Shown piece after piece: positions 9,862 to 18,586 of a stretch of 64,000 nt of DNA. Position numbers and translations under genes: made by a program. The notes beneath the pieces were generated by a model. The model had not been told where the DNA came from. It searched no databases and worked only from the letters and a program-made list of their open reading frames with translations. The stretch is from NCBI GenBank assembly GCA_963804005.1, contig CAWDOP010000014.1, forward strand, positions 161,104-225,103, given 5' to 3'. How positions within the stretch are numbered: position 1 is the first letter of the stretch; the number at the start of each line of letters is the position of its first letter. Origin of the DNA: JAGXRK01 sp963804005. GTDB taxonomy: Bacteria > Bacteroidota > Ignavibacteria > Ignavibacteriales > Ignavibacteriaceae.

Positions 9862-10071
9862 TTATTTCCTAAATAACCAGACAATCAATGAAATCAGAAT
9901 GCTGATAATCAGCATTGTTGTAATTGGAATGTAAAGCTTGAAATTTGGTTTGTTTATGAAAATATCTCCGGGAAGTTTTCCCAAAGGAAGTTTGGAAAGC
10001 CACGGCCAAAAAAGTCCGGCTAAAATTATTATTGCACCGGTTACAAGAAGATACTTCTGCATTTTGCTCAT
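9862..10071 (-). CDS. DUF2905 small membrane protein
   Basis: Sixty-nine residues with two transmembrane helices (about 8-27 and 47-66) separated by the conserved loop LPLGKLPGDIFI, the hallmark of DUF2905. Function is unknown. Its ATG overlaps the stop of the NUDIX gene by 4 nt (ATGA), so the two are translationally coupled. Confidence 0.88.
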   Translation of the reverse strand: MSKMQKYLLVTGAIIILAGLFWPWLSKLPLGKLPGDIFINKPNFKLYIPITTMLIISILISLIVWLFRK

Positions 10072-10472
10072 GAATCTGATAAGATATGATTATAAAATTC
10101 TTCTATTACTTTATTATAATTAAAAGCGAGTTTCATATTGGATAACTCATCACGAGAAAAATAAGCGATTCTCTGCCCTTCTTTCAAATCAATTTTATCG
10201 GTTTGAAGATTAATTCTTTTCCAAAAAACGTGATCAAATAAATTATCATTTTCATACACTCTAAATAATTTTATCTCGCCTACGTCCAAGTCCATTTCTT
10301 CAATCATTTCTCTCTTAACTGTTTCTTCAGGAATTTCACCATGTTCAACATGTCCACCCGGAATATCCCACATATTCGGAAACGGAATATTGGGCTTATT
10401 ATCTCTTAATAACATCAGTAATTCATTATTGCTGTTTATTAGCAGTATTCCGGCACCAATCCTTTTTGTCAT
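10068..10472 (-). CDS. NUDIX hydrolase
   Basis: A 134-residue NUDIX-fold protein. The Nudix box is nearly canonical, GHVEHGE then REMIEEMDL, with Asp replacing the usual Gly near its end; the metal-binding glutamates are present. The N-terminus (RIGAGILLINSNNELLMLLR) is like the MutT/8-oxo-dGTP group. It probably cleaves a nucleoside diphosphate-linked substrate, but the substrate cannot be told. First gene of a two-gene unit with DUF2905. Confidence 0.85.
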   Translation of the reverse strand: MTKRIGAGILLINSNNELLMLLRDNKPNIPFPNMWDIPGGHVEHGEIPEETVKREMIEEMDLDVGEIKLFRVYENDNLFDHVFWKRINLQTDKIDLKEGQRIAYFSRDELSNMKLAFNYNKVIEEFYNHILSDS

Positions 10473-10838
10473 ATTGTTTATTAAATTTTTATAAAACTCT
10501 TACTTTTAATACACTTCCAATCTAAAAAGATACGAATAAAGGGGACTTACCTATCTCAATATAATTTTGATTCTATAACTAAAACTAATAATAAATCGGT
10601 AATAATTATAGGCAACGAGTTGGATTGACTTTCAACCGTTTCAAGGTTTTAGACTAAAGAAAATAAGTTTCTATTTTTAAAAATATTCTTAGCCTTACAG
10701 AAAATTAAATCGATCCAAACTGGATGGATTTATTTTTGATGTTGGTATTCCATTTATAAGTACGAGTTATAAATTATATGAATTGTTCAATAGATGAAGT
10801 ATAAAAATAATCAGTAGCAGTTATACAAAATGAAAGGA
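10473..10838. other. AT-rich intergenic region, 366 bp
   Basis: No gene, RNA or strong hairpin was recognised. A short plus-strand frame near 10690-10797 reads KLDGFIFDVGIPF, reminiscent of an outer membrane protein tail, but it has no start context and no upstream homologous frame; it could be a remnant or chance. The promoter of the NUDIX gene lies at the left end. Confidence 0.4.
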
Positions 10839-12356
10839 TTAGTCAGAAGCTTCTTCTAAAACTTTTATAAGTTCGTTTTTTCCAAAAGGTTTTACCAGGA
10901 ATTTTTTTGCACCGGCATTATAGAATTCTTTTATCTTTTCTTCAAAATATTCACTTGAAATTATAATCATTGGTCGTTTATAAGGATCATTCTTTTTGAT
11001 GTCTTTACAAATAAGCATTCCCTGAAGCCAGTAATTTTTATTAACATCAAAAATGATATAGCTGAAATTTACATCACGAATATATTCAAGCTTAAAATCT
11101 CTTATCGAGTAGTTAACAATTTCAAATTCCTTTTTAAGAAAAGCTTTAATTAGTTCATAGGAATCACCAGAATCGTCTAGCATTAAAATACGTCGGGAAT
11201 TTAGTGGTTTATCTTCTTCAGAAAATATTTTCTTTTTAAAATTAAGATTTTGTGTTAAAGGAAGCGTAAAAGTAAACGTTGAACCAACACCTTTTATGCT
11301 ATCAACGAGTAAAGAACCGCCTAGTCTTTCAATATATCTTTTAGCTAAAGCGAGTCCTAATCCATTTCCCTCAAAATTGCGACCGATGTTTAAATCTTCT
11401 TGGCTGAACGGTTGATATAGATGATCAAGATAATTAGTGGATATTCCTACTCCGGAATCTTTAACTCTGCACACTGCAAGATCGCGCTCCTCAAGGACAT
11501 CAACCTCTACTTCAACAAATCCCAGATGAGTAAATTTTATAGCATTACTAATTAAATTGTTAAATGCATTTTCAACACAATGAACATCTACATCTACAAA
11601 TACTTTTGATTTTGTGAAGTTAGTTCTTAGCTGTAGATTTTTTTCTTGAGCGGCTTTCTTATGATTTGGCAAACAACTTTGAAAAAACCCTATAAGATCA
11701 ATTGTTTCTACGCTCATTGTATAATTTCCAGCTTCAAGCTGGGCAAATTCAAGCATTTGAGTAATACTTTTAAACAATCTTTCACTACCGCTGTGAAGAT
11801 TATCAAGATATACTTTATCTTCGGCGTCAATCTTGTTAGCAAGGTTATCTCTAATAAGAGACGAATATCCTAGAATAATATTAAGCGGCGTTCTTAGTTC
11901 ATGTGAGAGTACATTAAGAAAATTATTTTTTAACCGTTCGGATTCCTTATTTGCTTCACGGGCTTTCTTTACTTCCTCCTCTGTTAAAACCATATCGGTT
12001 ATGTCTTCGTGAAATAATACTAAGTACTTATTGCCTAAGTTATTCAAGGAGAAAACGCTTGTTTTAAGAATAGGTATTGCACCATCTGTAGAATTAAGCA
12101 ATGCATCGGTATAGTTGTTTATAGTAAGATATTCTTTGCCGTCAAATACTTCAGTAATCACTTTAAATATTCCATTCTCCTTTAAAACGTTATCAGAAAA
12201 AACAGAGTATTCGGTTAATTCATCCAGATGATATCCCCAGGTAATGATAAATGCTTCGTTGACATAAATAATCTTACCTTCATTATCAACTACCTGTACA
12301 GGATTACGCAGGTGATTATATAACATTTCGAAATATTTAATTAACTCACTTATCAT
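10839..12356 (-). CDS. Hybrid sensor kinase: PAS, HisKA, HATPase, receiver
   Basis: A 505-residue soluble kinase. An N-terminal PAS domain (about 10-125, starting PVQVVDNEGKIIYVNEAF) is followed by HisKA with LSHELRTPLNIILGY, a HATPase domain (VKDSGVGIS and GNGLGLALAKRYIERLGG) and a C-terminal receiver (about 390-505) with the DD pair, acceptor Asp in YIIFDVN and Lys in FLVKPF. No DNA-binding output is attached, so the signal must pass on to another protein. It begins 1 nt after the GAF-domain kinase stop, so the two are surely co-transcribed. Confidence 0.93.
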   Translation of the reverse strand: MISELIKYFEMLYNHLRNPVQVVDNEGKIIYVNEAFIITWGYHLDELTEYSVFSDNVLKENGIFKVITEVFDGKEYLTINNYTDALLNSTDGAIPILKTSVFSLNNLGNKYLVLFHEDITDMVLTEEEVKKAREANKESERLKNNFLNVLSHELRTPLNIILGYSSLIRDNLANKIDAEDKVYLDNLHSGSERLFKSITQMLEFAQLEAGNYTMSVETIDLIGFFQSCLPNHKKAAQEKNLQLRTNFTKSKVFVDVDVHCVENAFNNLISNAIKFTHLGFVEVEVDVLEERDLAVCRVKDSGVGISTNYLDHLYQPFSQEDLNIGRNFEGNGLGLALAKRYIERLGGSLLVDSIKGVGSTFTFTLPLTQNLNFKKKIFSEEDKPLNSRRILMLDDSGDSYELIKAFLKKEFEIVNYSIRDFKLEYIRDVNFSYIIFDVNKNYWLQGMLICKDIKKNDPYKRPMIIISSEYFEEKIKEFYNAGAKKFLVKPFGKNELIKVLEEASD

Positions 12357-12357
12357 A

Positions 12358-13665
12358 TTAATTTATCGGTAGTGTAATTTCAAATGCAGTTCCGACAGGT
12401 ATATCAATCAATTGAATTGTTCCTCTGTGCCTGTCAACTATGCTCTTGCATAGAAATAAGCCGTAACTAGTCTTACCAGCACTGAAAAGATTAAATATAT
12501 TATTTCTCAACTCTATTGGTATTCCTGTTCCATTATCTTCAACCAGAATATTAATTAAATTATTCTTAGCAAACGATTTAATTATTATTGTTGCATCCTT
12601 TCTTGCTTCAGCAGAATTAGTAAATAAATGGACTAATAAATGCTGAATCTGTTCTGAATCATAGCTACACAATGGAAGATTATTCAATTCAGTATCAAAA
12701 GTTATAGACTGAAATCTTTTCATCGGAGAAATATATCTGATAACAGATTGTATAGTTTTATTCAGATCACCGCTGTCTTTATTCAGGTTCATGATAGAAG
12801 TTTCCATCAATACCTGTGCAAATTTCTGGATTCCACGAATACTATCAATTGCTACTTTTATTTTTAATTTTAAGCGATCGAACAAAAAAGTATCAGCCTT
12901 TGGGTTTGTAAACTTAAATTCCTTTTGCGATTTTTCAATTACACGCATTAAACTTTCATTTTCTAATAAGGCAACGTGCACAAGCGCTTGCAAAGACTGT
13001 CCAATTTCGGAATCTATACTTGATTTAAGTGCTTTTCTTTCAGCCTGAATAAGCTGCGTGTTTGCTTCCTGTAAGGCATTGTTAGCATTTAACTGGGCAT
13101 TATACAACTGTGCATTTCTGATTGCTGATGCTGCCTGTCCTGCAAGTATTTCAAAAGTGCTGGTTATTTCTTTTTCCTGAATCTTATGCAGATGACGACT
13201 ATCAACATATATTACACCAATTTTATTTCCATCTGTTATTAGCGGGGAACATAGAATTGTCTGAAGATCAAGACGAAAGATACTTTTACTTGTGTCAAAG
13301 TTAGTATCACTTTGGGCACCTTCAATAAATCTTGATTGTCCGTGATAGAAAACATCTTCAACTACAGAGGTGCTAATATGAAAAAGACTTTCCGGAAGTT
13401 GTTTATTGTTTGAATCTAAACCAAGCTTATAATCAAGTTTCCCTGATTGGTTTTTCAAAACAATAAAACCTCTCTCGGAGTTAGTAATTCTAATTGCATT
13501 TTTAAGTACAAGCTCCAGAACATCCTCAAGAATAAGCGAGCGATTAATTGTATTAAGAATGTTAAGAATTACTTCGAGGTTTTTTGCACGTTCAGAAGTT
13601 TCATCGAAGTCAGGGGAATTCTTTAATCCGTCGTCAACATTTTTTTTAAATTCTGAAAACTTCAT
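12358..13665 (-). CDS. GAF-domain sensor kinase with non-canonical phospho-acceptor region
   Basis: A 435-residue soluble protein. A GAF domain (about 25-190; IVLKNQSGKLDY, IGVIYVDSRH) is followed by a helical region (about 195-320) and a HATPase domain with the N box (LLVHLFTNSAEA), G1 (VEDNGTGIP) and G2 (YGLFLCKSIVDRHRG). The usual H-box pattern HExxxP is missing; the only similar segment is ALVHVALLENESL. It may use an atypical histidine or act only as an ATPase or scaffold for the hybrid kinase encoded 1 nt downstream. Confidence 0.85.
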   Translation of the reverse strand: MKFSEFKKNVDDGLKNSPDFDETSERAKNLEVILNILNTINRSLILEDVLELVLKNAIRITNSERGFIVLKNQSGKLDYKLGLDSNNKQLPESLFHISTSVVEDVFYHGQSRFIEGAQSDTNFDTSKSIFRLDLQTILCSPLITDGNKIGVIYVDSRHLHKIQEKEITSTFEILAGQAASAIRNAQLYNAQLNANNALQEANTQLIQAERKALKSSIDSEIGQSLQALVHVALLENESLMRVIEKSQKEFKFTNPKADTFLFDRLKLKIKVAIDSIRGIQKFAQVLMETSIMNLNKDSGDLNKTIQSVIRYISPMKRFQSITFDTELNNLPLCSYDSEQIQHLLVHLFTNSAEARKDATIIIKSFAKNNLINILVEDNGTGIPIELRNNIFNLFSAGKTSYGLFLCKSIVDRHRGTIQLIDIPVGTAFEITLPIN

Positions 13666-13772
13666 CTGATTATCTTTTGGTTACAACTCTAAATTTTAAT
13701 AAATGAAAACAATACTTTAATAAATATTGTATACAATACTTATGCCAAATAAGTTAAAGCATTTTCTTGTAA
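13666..13772 (-). promoter_or_regulatory. Promoter region of the tandem kinase operon with a palindrome
   Basis: The 107-bp gap upstream of the GAF kinase contains the perfect 14-bp palindrome TATTGTATACAATA (13725-13738). The octamer CAATACTT occurs at both 13710-13717 and 13734-13741. The geometry suits a dimeric repressor or activator site for this operon. No regulator can be named. Confidence 0.4.
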
Positions 13773-16700
13773 TTAATCACGTAAAAGCTTGTAAGAAATG
13801 AACCATTCCCAGTCATTTCCTCCTTTCCACCAAGCTTTTGCCACCCCACCTGAAAGTGTAGATTCAAGATTATACCAATGGCTGAACATAATGTTTAATT
13901 GAGCTCCGACATCTATCCACTTATTTGCATTTGGCAAATCTGTAATTAAACCCTGGCTGAAAATAGAGAAATTAATGTTCTTTATATAGTGACCTAAAAT
14001 TTCAGGCGAATCAAATCTAAATGGCGGAAACATATTGGATATCATCAATTTTAAAAAATTATCTGTTGGAATACTGTAAATTGGAATGCCCGGAAATCTA
14101 AATACTTTTTCATATTGCCGAACAGGTTCATTTTCAACTTCCCTGTTACCAAATCCACCAAAGAAAAACTGGCCATGAAGAATTTTTTCATTCAAATGAT
14201 GATAGCCTGCAGAAAACTTCCATCTGAAAACATTGTGCGGTATAAGATACAGTGAATAATTATCCCATTCTATATAAGATCCGGGTGCAACTTCAAATTT
14301 CTCCAGATCTGCACCAAAGGTCATAATACTAAATCTAAAATGATTTCCCTGTTCAAAATCAAAACTGCCTATGGTTCTCCTTAGGTCTTTATAATCAAAT
14401 TCTGTTTTGAAAACATAAAAATCCGGTTCGGAAACTTCAACGAGATTATCATTTATATATTTTGTACCTGTATAATAAGACAATTCAGTTGACTGCTTTA
14501 TCTTCAGCGGATTATCGTATAACCAATAATCATTATGACCAACAGCAAATCTGTTTCCTATAGTCCCACGCTTTCTTTCATTGAATAAATCAAAAAAGTC
14601 TGTTGGGTTGTGTTCAACAGCAAAGTAAAATGTTTGTTTAAAGTCATATTTTAATTTAAGATGATATCTTACTTTGTCTTGCAATTCTTTAAATGGTGAA
14701 ACACCGGCTTCGAGAGAGATTTCATTTCTTAAAACCGGATCAGCAATGTATGCGTAAAACCCTAGTACTTTGCTTTTCTGAAATCCTGATATTATTGGAA
14801 TAAAAGTTTGAATCTTAAGGTTATTAAAACTGCTGTAGTCTCTTTCTCGAGTAAATTGAGATTGATCAATACTATCTGTTGCATTCGGTAATACCCAGTC
14901 CATTACTTCAGGATTTTTATCGAGAACTTTTTGTCCAAGGTAATTTATTGCAGGTAAACGTTGAGCTTTAGAATTAGCAATCATTGCGGGCTTCATACCG
15001 TCTGAAGTAAACTCAAAAACAAAGAGCGAATCTCTGGAAATAAACAAAGGTTTAAATAAACCGGTTAAGGTATGAGTAACTGCAGAAATTTCTCCCGTTT
15101 CAAGATCGCAACGATAAATATTTGAAACACCATTAGTATATGCATTCCAGAATAAATATCTGTCATCTTCAGACCATGATGGATTTTCTGGTGAACCTGA
15201 TGATGTTAAAGTGTTGAACTGAAATTTTCCGCCCTCATCAAGTTTTGTAACATCGGATATAACTATAGATTGTTGACCTGATGCTCTATGAATAACTGCC
15301 GCAAGAAAATCACCACTGTTATCAATTGCAAGCTGCTGAATTTCATCACCATTTTCAAAAACAACCATTGTTTCAAGAACATCAAACGGAAATTTTGATT
15401 TAACAAGAATTGCTTTTGCATTATTATGTTGAATTCCCCACAATTCATGCTTTTGAGATGAAATTGTAAGGTGTCCTGTTCTGCAATCTTCAAATAGCAT
15501 TCTGTCAGTATCATTTTCAATATCGTACAAGCGAATATCGCGGTAAAGCTGATTATTATTTGTTGTATGAAATACTAATCCTAAACTATCATCATATGCA
15601 GTGGAAGCAACACGAATAGCACTTGGTGATGGTAGAGAAACAAGTTTTCTTGAAGTAAAATTATTAATGTTAAATATTTTAAGAGTTGCTAATTCACCGG
15701 AGCGGTGATAACCAAAAATTATGGAGTTAAGTTTTTTTGAATAATATGGCTCGGTTACAAAACCATAAGTTTCTTCTGAAAGCCTTTGAGAAGTTGTAAG
15801 AGTTGAGGCTTTAAGAATTTCAAGATTTTTTAGTTGGAACTCTTTTTCTTCCCTAATAAAATCATTCCAGGCATCACTAAAACTAATTTGAAAAATTCTT
15901 TTAAACTTTCCTTTAAAACCCGGATAAAAATCCGATTTATCCGTTGAAAACCACTGAAATATTTTTTCATCTCCATATTTAATGGCCAAATGAGTGGCAA
16001 ATCTTTCCCCGTAGATATAATAAAGTGTTTCAATCAGAAAATTTTCATGTCCTAAAATTCCATCGAGATAAACATCACCGGGGAATTCTTTTTCCTCAGC
16101 AACAAGACTTCTAAAATACATTTCATCAAAATTTCCAAGTACACGTCCGAAACCCCCGTTAAACCATGTCTCAAGGTACACGGCAGGTGCTTCCTGATGC
16201 CATCTTGGAGTATATCTGTTGCTCCCTGTAAGTAAACTGAAAAGAATTGTGATGGGTCTGTTTTTTTCAGGATTAACTTTTCCAAAAACAGATCTGAAAA
16301 AACTTTCAGCATTAGAGGCACCATCATTTACTGCTATATGCACAAGTTCATGGCTTAACAGCCATTGAAATCTCTCATTATATGGAACAACTTCATATCC
16401 GGGTTCTAATGGCTCAATTTCTAGTCTAATAAAGTTTAATGGAATAGCTGTTGTCCCGGCATATCCGTAATCACTTGCGTCATAGGTATTAATAACAATT
16501 CTCTCTGAGGGTTTATAACTGAAAAGTTTTGAAATTACTTTAAGCGCATTTTCTGCTGAGGCAAGAATATGACTAACCAAATGTGAGTGCGAATCACGAT
16601 ATATACATCTGAAGTTTTCACTATCCACAACGTACCATTTACCATATTCCCTTTTACTTATATGAATACTAAATTCTTTATCGTTATCCCCTTTTTCATA

Positions 16701-17444
16701 ATATGCCATAATATCTTCTATTGTCAGATGGAAAATTAATTCAGTATACTCATCATAAGGATAAACTTCAATCTTATTTATGTATGGACTTGATTTAGAT
16801 TCGATAATGGAATCTTTTGTAAGAATTACATCCCATAGAATAAGATGCAAATTATTTTCTTTAAAAAAGTTTGAAAAAACAGGAGCCTTAGATGAAGAAG
16901 AAATTGTAACTATTGACTTCTCTTCTCCTTCTTTGATTTTTAGTGTTATAGAATTTCTAATTAGGGATGTTTCGCCGGACTCTTCTGTATATCTTAATTG
17001 ATCACGCGTAACCACCTGAAGTCTGGTAGGACTGACCTGAATAATAATTTTTTCCATTGAACTGTTTAAAAGTTCTAATGTTTCTAATAAAGGAACTAGA
17101 AACTTTTCATTTTCCGTAACAGGGGGTCTTGTTAACTGGATTGCCTGCTGCTTTTCATCACCCGGCATTGTTTTAACAACAAACGGATTCCCCGCAACAA
17201 AGGTTAATTGCTCTTGATGAAACTTTACTTTAAGCTCTTTTGCATTATTCTCGAAAGAATAATTGATTTTTAATACATCCAGCAGTTCATTGAGTGATAT
17301 GAATGTATCACCATCTTTATTATCAGTAGAGATTAAAAAAGATTCATCTCCCAGCGTTATCGTTAATTTCGAAGATTCCTGTGAAAAAACTGTTACTGAA
17401 AATGAACAATAAATTATAAAGGAAAAAAGGATTAGATTTTTCAT
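13773..17444 (-). CDS. Zinc peptidase, beta-propeller and beta-barrel surface protein
   Basis: About 1223 residues from the ATG at 17444 (preferred because a signal peptide, MKNLILFSF to VFSQ, starts there). Residues 30-145 resemble a copper-amine-oxidase N-terminal-like domain; 150-270 an AMIN-like beta domain. A peptidase-MA-like domain follows with HELVH (H365, E366, H369), the gluzincin zinc motif. Residues about 520-830 form a TolB/WD40-like propeller (NPSWSEDDRYLFWNAYTNG). The C-terminal 370 residues alternate as amphipathic strands and resemble an outer membrane barrel. It probably sits in the outer membrane. Its 5' neighbour is the 16-residue-repeat protein gene. The fusion order is unusual; substrate unknown. 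Confidence 0.85.
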   Translation of the reverse strand: MKNLILFSFIIYCSFSVTVFSQESSKLTITLGDESFLISTDNKDGDTFISLNELLDVLKINYSFENNAKELKVKFHQEQLTFVAGNPFVVKTMPGDEKQQAIQLTRPPVTENEKFLVPLLETLELLNSSMEKIIIQVSPTRLQVVTRDQLRYTEESGETSLIRNSITLKIKEGEEKSIVTISSSSKAPVFSNFFKENNLHLILWDVILTKDSIIESKSSPYINKIEVYPYDEYTELIFHLTIEDIMAYYEKGDNDKEFSIHISKREYGKWYVVDSENFRCIYRDSHSHLVSHILASAENALKVISKLFSYKPSERIVINTYDASDYGYAGTTAIPLNFIRLEIEPLEPGYEVVPYNERFQWLLSHELVHIAVNDGASNAESFFRSVFGKVNPEKNRPITILFSLLTGSNRYTPRWHQEAPAVYLETWFNGGFGRVLGNFDEMYFRSLVAEEKEFPGDVYLDGILGHENFLIETLYYIYGERFATHLAIKYGDEKIFQWFSTDKSDFYPGFKGKFKRIFQISFSDAWNDFIREEKEFQLKNLEILKASTLTTSQRLSEETYGFVTEPYYSKKLNSIIFGYHRSGELATLKIFNINNFTSRKLVSLPSPSAIRVASTAYDDSLGLVFHTTNNNQLYRDIRLYDIENDTDRMLFEDCRTGHLTISSQKHELWGIQHNNAKAILVKSKFPFDVLETMVVFENGDEIQQLAIDNSGDFLAAVIHRASGQQSIVISDVTKLDEGGKFQFNTLTSSGSPENPSWSEDDRYLFWNAYTNGVSNIYRCDLETGEISAVTHTLTGLFKPLFISRDSLFVFEFTSDGMKPAMIANSKAQRLPAINYLGQKVLDKNPEVMDWVLPNATDSIDQSQFTRERDYSSFNNLKIQTFIPIISGFQKSKVLGFYAYIADPVLRNEISLEAGVSPFKELQDKVRYHLKLKYDFKQTFYFAVEHNPTDFFDLFNERKRGTIGNRFAVGHNDYWLYDNPLKIKQSTELSYYTGTKYINDNLVEVSEPDFYVFKTEFDYKDLRRTIGSFDFEQGNHFRFSIMTFGADLEKFEVAPGSYIEWDNYSLYLIPHNVFRWKFSAGYHHLNEKILHGQFFFGGFGNREVENEPVRQYEKVFRFPGIPIYSIPTDNFLKLMISNMFPPFRFDSPEILGHYIKNINFSIFSQGLITDLPNANKWIDVGAQLNIMFSHWYNLESTLSGGVAKAWWKGGNDWEWFISYKLLRD

Positions 17445-17511
17445 GAAGCGTGTCAATAAAAACAACAAAATTTTTTGCGAAAGATAGTCTATTAAATTTT
17501 GAGATAAAAAT

Positions 17512-17538
17512 AAAAAAGCCTTCTATAGAAGAAGGCTT
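17512..17538 (-). terminator. Rho-independent terminator of the repeat-protein gene
   Basis: On the minus strand AAGCCTTC-TTCTATA-GAAGGCTT forms an 8-bp perfect stem with a 7-nt loop, followed by TTTT. It starts 27 nt after the stop codon of the 16-residue-repeat gene and separates it from the downstream peptidase gene. Confidence 0.85.
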
Positions 17539-17564
17539 AATTAAAACTCTGATTTGGAAAAATT

Positions 17565-18329
17565 TTATCTTACAAAGATATATCTTGTTCCAAGCTCTTC
17601 AAGCTGTGAATTTGATCTTACGAAAATATATCTCGTTCCAAGTTCTTCAAGCTGTGAATTTGATCTTACGAAGATATATCTCGTTCCAAGTTCTTCAAGC
17701 TGTGAATTTGATCTTACGAAAATATATCTCGTTCCAAGTTCTTCAAGCTGTGAATTTGATCTTACGAAAATATATCTCGTTCCAAGTTCTTCAAGCTGTG
17801 AATTTGATCTTACGAAGATATATCTCGTTCCAAGTTCTTCAAGCTGTGAATTTGATCTTACGAAAATATATCTCGTTCCAAGTTCTTCAAGCTGTGAATT
17901 TGATCTTACGAAGATATATCGGGTTCCGAGTTCTTCAAGCTGTGAATTTGATCTTACAAAGATATATCTGGTTCCAAGCTCTTCAAGCTGTGAATTTGAT
18001 CTTACAAAGATATATCTGGTTCCAAGCTCTTCAAGCTGTGAATTTGATCTTACGAAGATATATCGGGTTCCAAGCTCTTCAAGCTGTGAATTTGATCTTA
18101 CGAAGATATATCGGGTTCCAAGCTCTTCAAGCTGTGAATTTGATCTGTTATGAATCACTCCATTATTTGCTGATTCATAAGCAACATTAGAAGAAGCGTC
18201 CTCCTCCAAAACAACAGCAGGTTGAATGACACGATATCTTTGAGCTTCTTCTACATTGGAAGATATCTGTGCCACCGCTGAAGATATAAATAGCAAACTG
18301 GCAATGACAGTGAAAAATAGTCTATGCAT
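17565..18329 (-). CDS. Secreted protein of 12 identical 16-residue repeats
   Basis: About 254 residues from the ATG at 18329 (GGTGGG just upstream; a GTG at 18338 is also possible). A signal peptide ends at AVAQ. A 40-residue acidic linker follows, then 12 perfect copies of SNSQLEELGTRYIFVR to the stop. Every nucleotide difference between copies is synonymous in this frame (Thr ACA/ACG/ACC, Arg AGA/CGA, Ile ATC/ATT, Phe TTT/TTC, Glu GAA/GAG, Leu CTT/CTC), while both open plus-strand frames vary in residues; this identifies the coding strand. No family was recognised. It could be a beta-solenoid or fibre, or a peptide precursor cut after Arg. It has its own terminator, so it is separable from its neighbours. 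Confidence 0.85.
   Translation of the reverse strand: MHRLFFTVIASLLFISSAVAQISSNVEEAQRYRVIQPAVVLEEDASSNVAYESANNGVIHNRSNSQLEELGTRYIFVRSNSQLEELGTRYIFVRSNSQLEELGTRYIFVRSNSQLEELGTRYIFVRSNSQLEELGTRYIFVRSNSQLEELGTRYIFVRSNSQLEELGTRYIFVRSNSQLEELGTRYIFVRSNSQLEELGTRYIFVRSNSQLEELGTRYIFVRSNSQLEELGTRYIFVRSNSQLEELGTRYIFVR
17568..18143. repeat. 12 x 48-bp tandem repeat
   Basis: Twelve contiguous 48-bp units without spacers. Differences fall at a few synonymous positions and define blocks. Counting from the N-terminus, units 1-2 share one pattern, 3-4 a second, 5 is intermediate, and 6-11 belong to a third. This suggests stepwise block duplication followed by silent divergence. Some units include the 12-bp palindrome AAGATATATCTT. 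Confidence 0.95.
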
Positions 18330-18586
18330 AGCACCCACCGATAAATTAAATATTGATTAAAAAATGACACAATTTCAAAATAAAACCGATAATTCACCCC
18401 AGATTTTGAAATAGATATTATAAACCTAGCGAGTTTATGTTCTCAACGTTAATGCCATCCTCTTTTTCTGCAAATTTTATAATAAATCAAGCTTTTTTAC
18501 GAGACAGGTAATTTTTACACTTTGGGGTCGGGAAGAAGGGGTTTGTTGTAAAATATTTTTACAACTTTTAAGAGCGTTAAATAGAT
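18330..18586 (-). promoter_or_regulatory. Leader of the repeat gene and 3' flank of the sigma-54 activator gene
   Basis: This 257-bp gap holds the promoter of the repeat-protein gene. I could not find a convincing GG-N10-GC sigma-54 promoter in it. At 18545-18565 there is a perfect 9-bp inverted repeat GTTGTAAAA-TAT-TTTTACAAC, 21 nt past the stop of the activator gene; it lacks a T-run, so operator or weak terminator are both possible. A related 21-nt stretch (18 of 21 identical) lies at 18590-18610, inside the 3' end of the activator gene. Confidence 0.4.

Noticed and set aside
10690..10797. Short plus-strand frame resembling an outer membrane protein tail
   Set aside because: Too short, no start, no upstream matching frame; chance or old remnant cannot be told apart.
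17568..18143. CRISPR array
   Set aside because: Units are contiguous with no spacers, lie inside a coding frame and have no cas genes nearby.
17450..18190. Two long plus-strand open frames across the 48-bp repeats
   Set aside because: They change residues between units while the minus frame does not, and lack a signal peptide or start context; they are shadows of the repeat.
18330..18586. Sigma-54 promoter for the repeat gene
   Set aside because: No GG-N10-GC with the usual flanks was found by eye, so the link to the activator remains unsupported.
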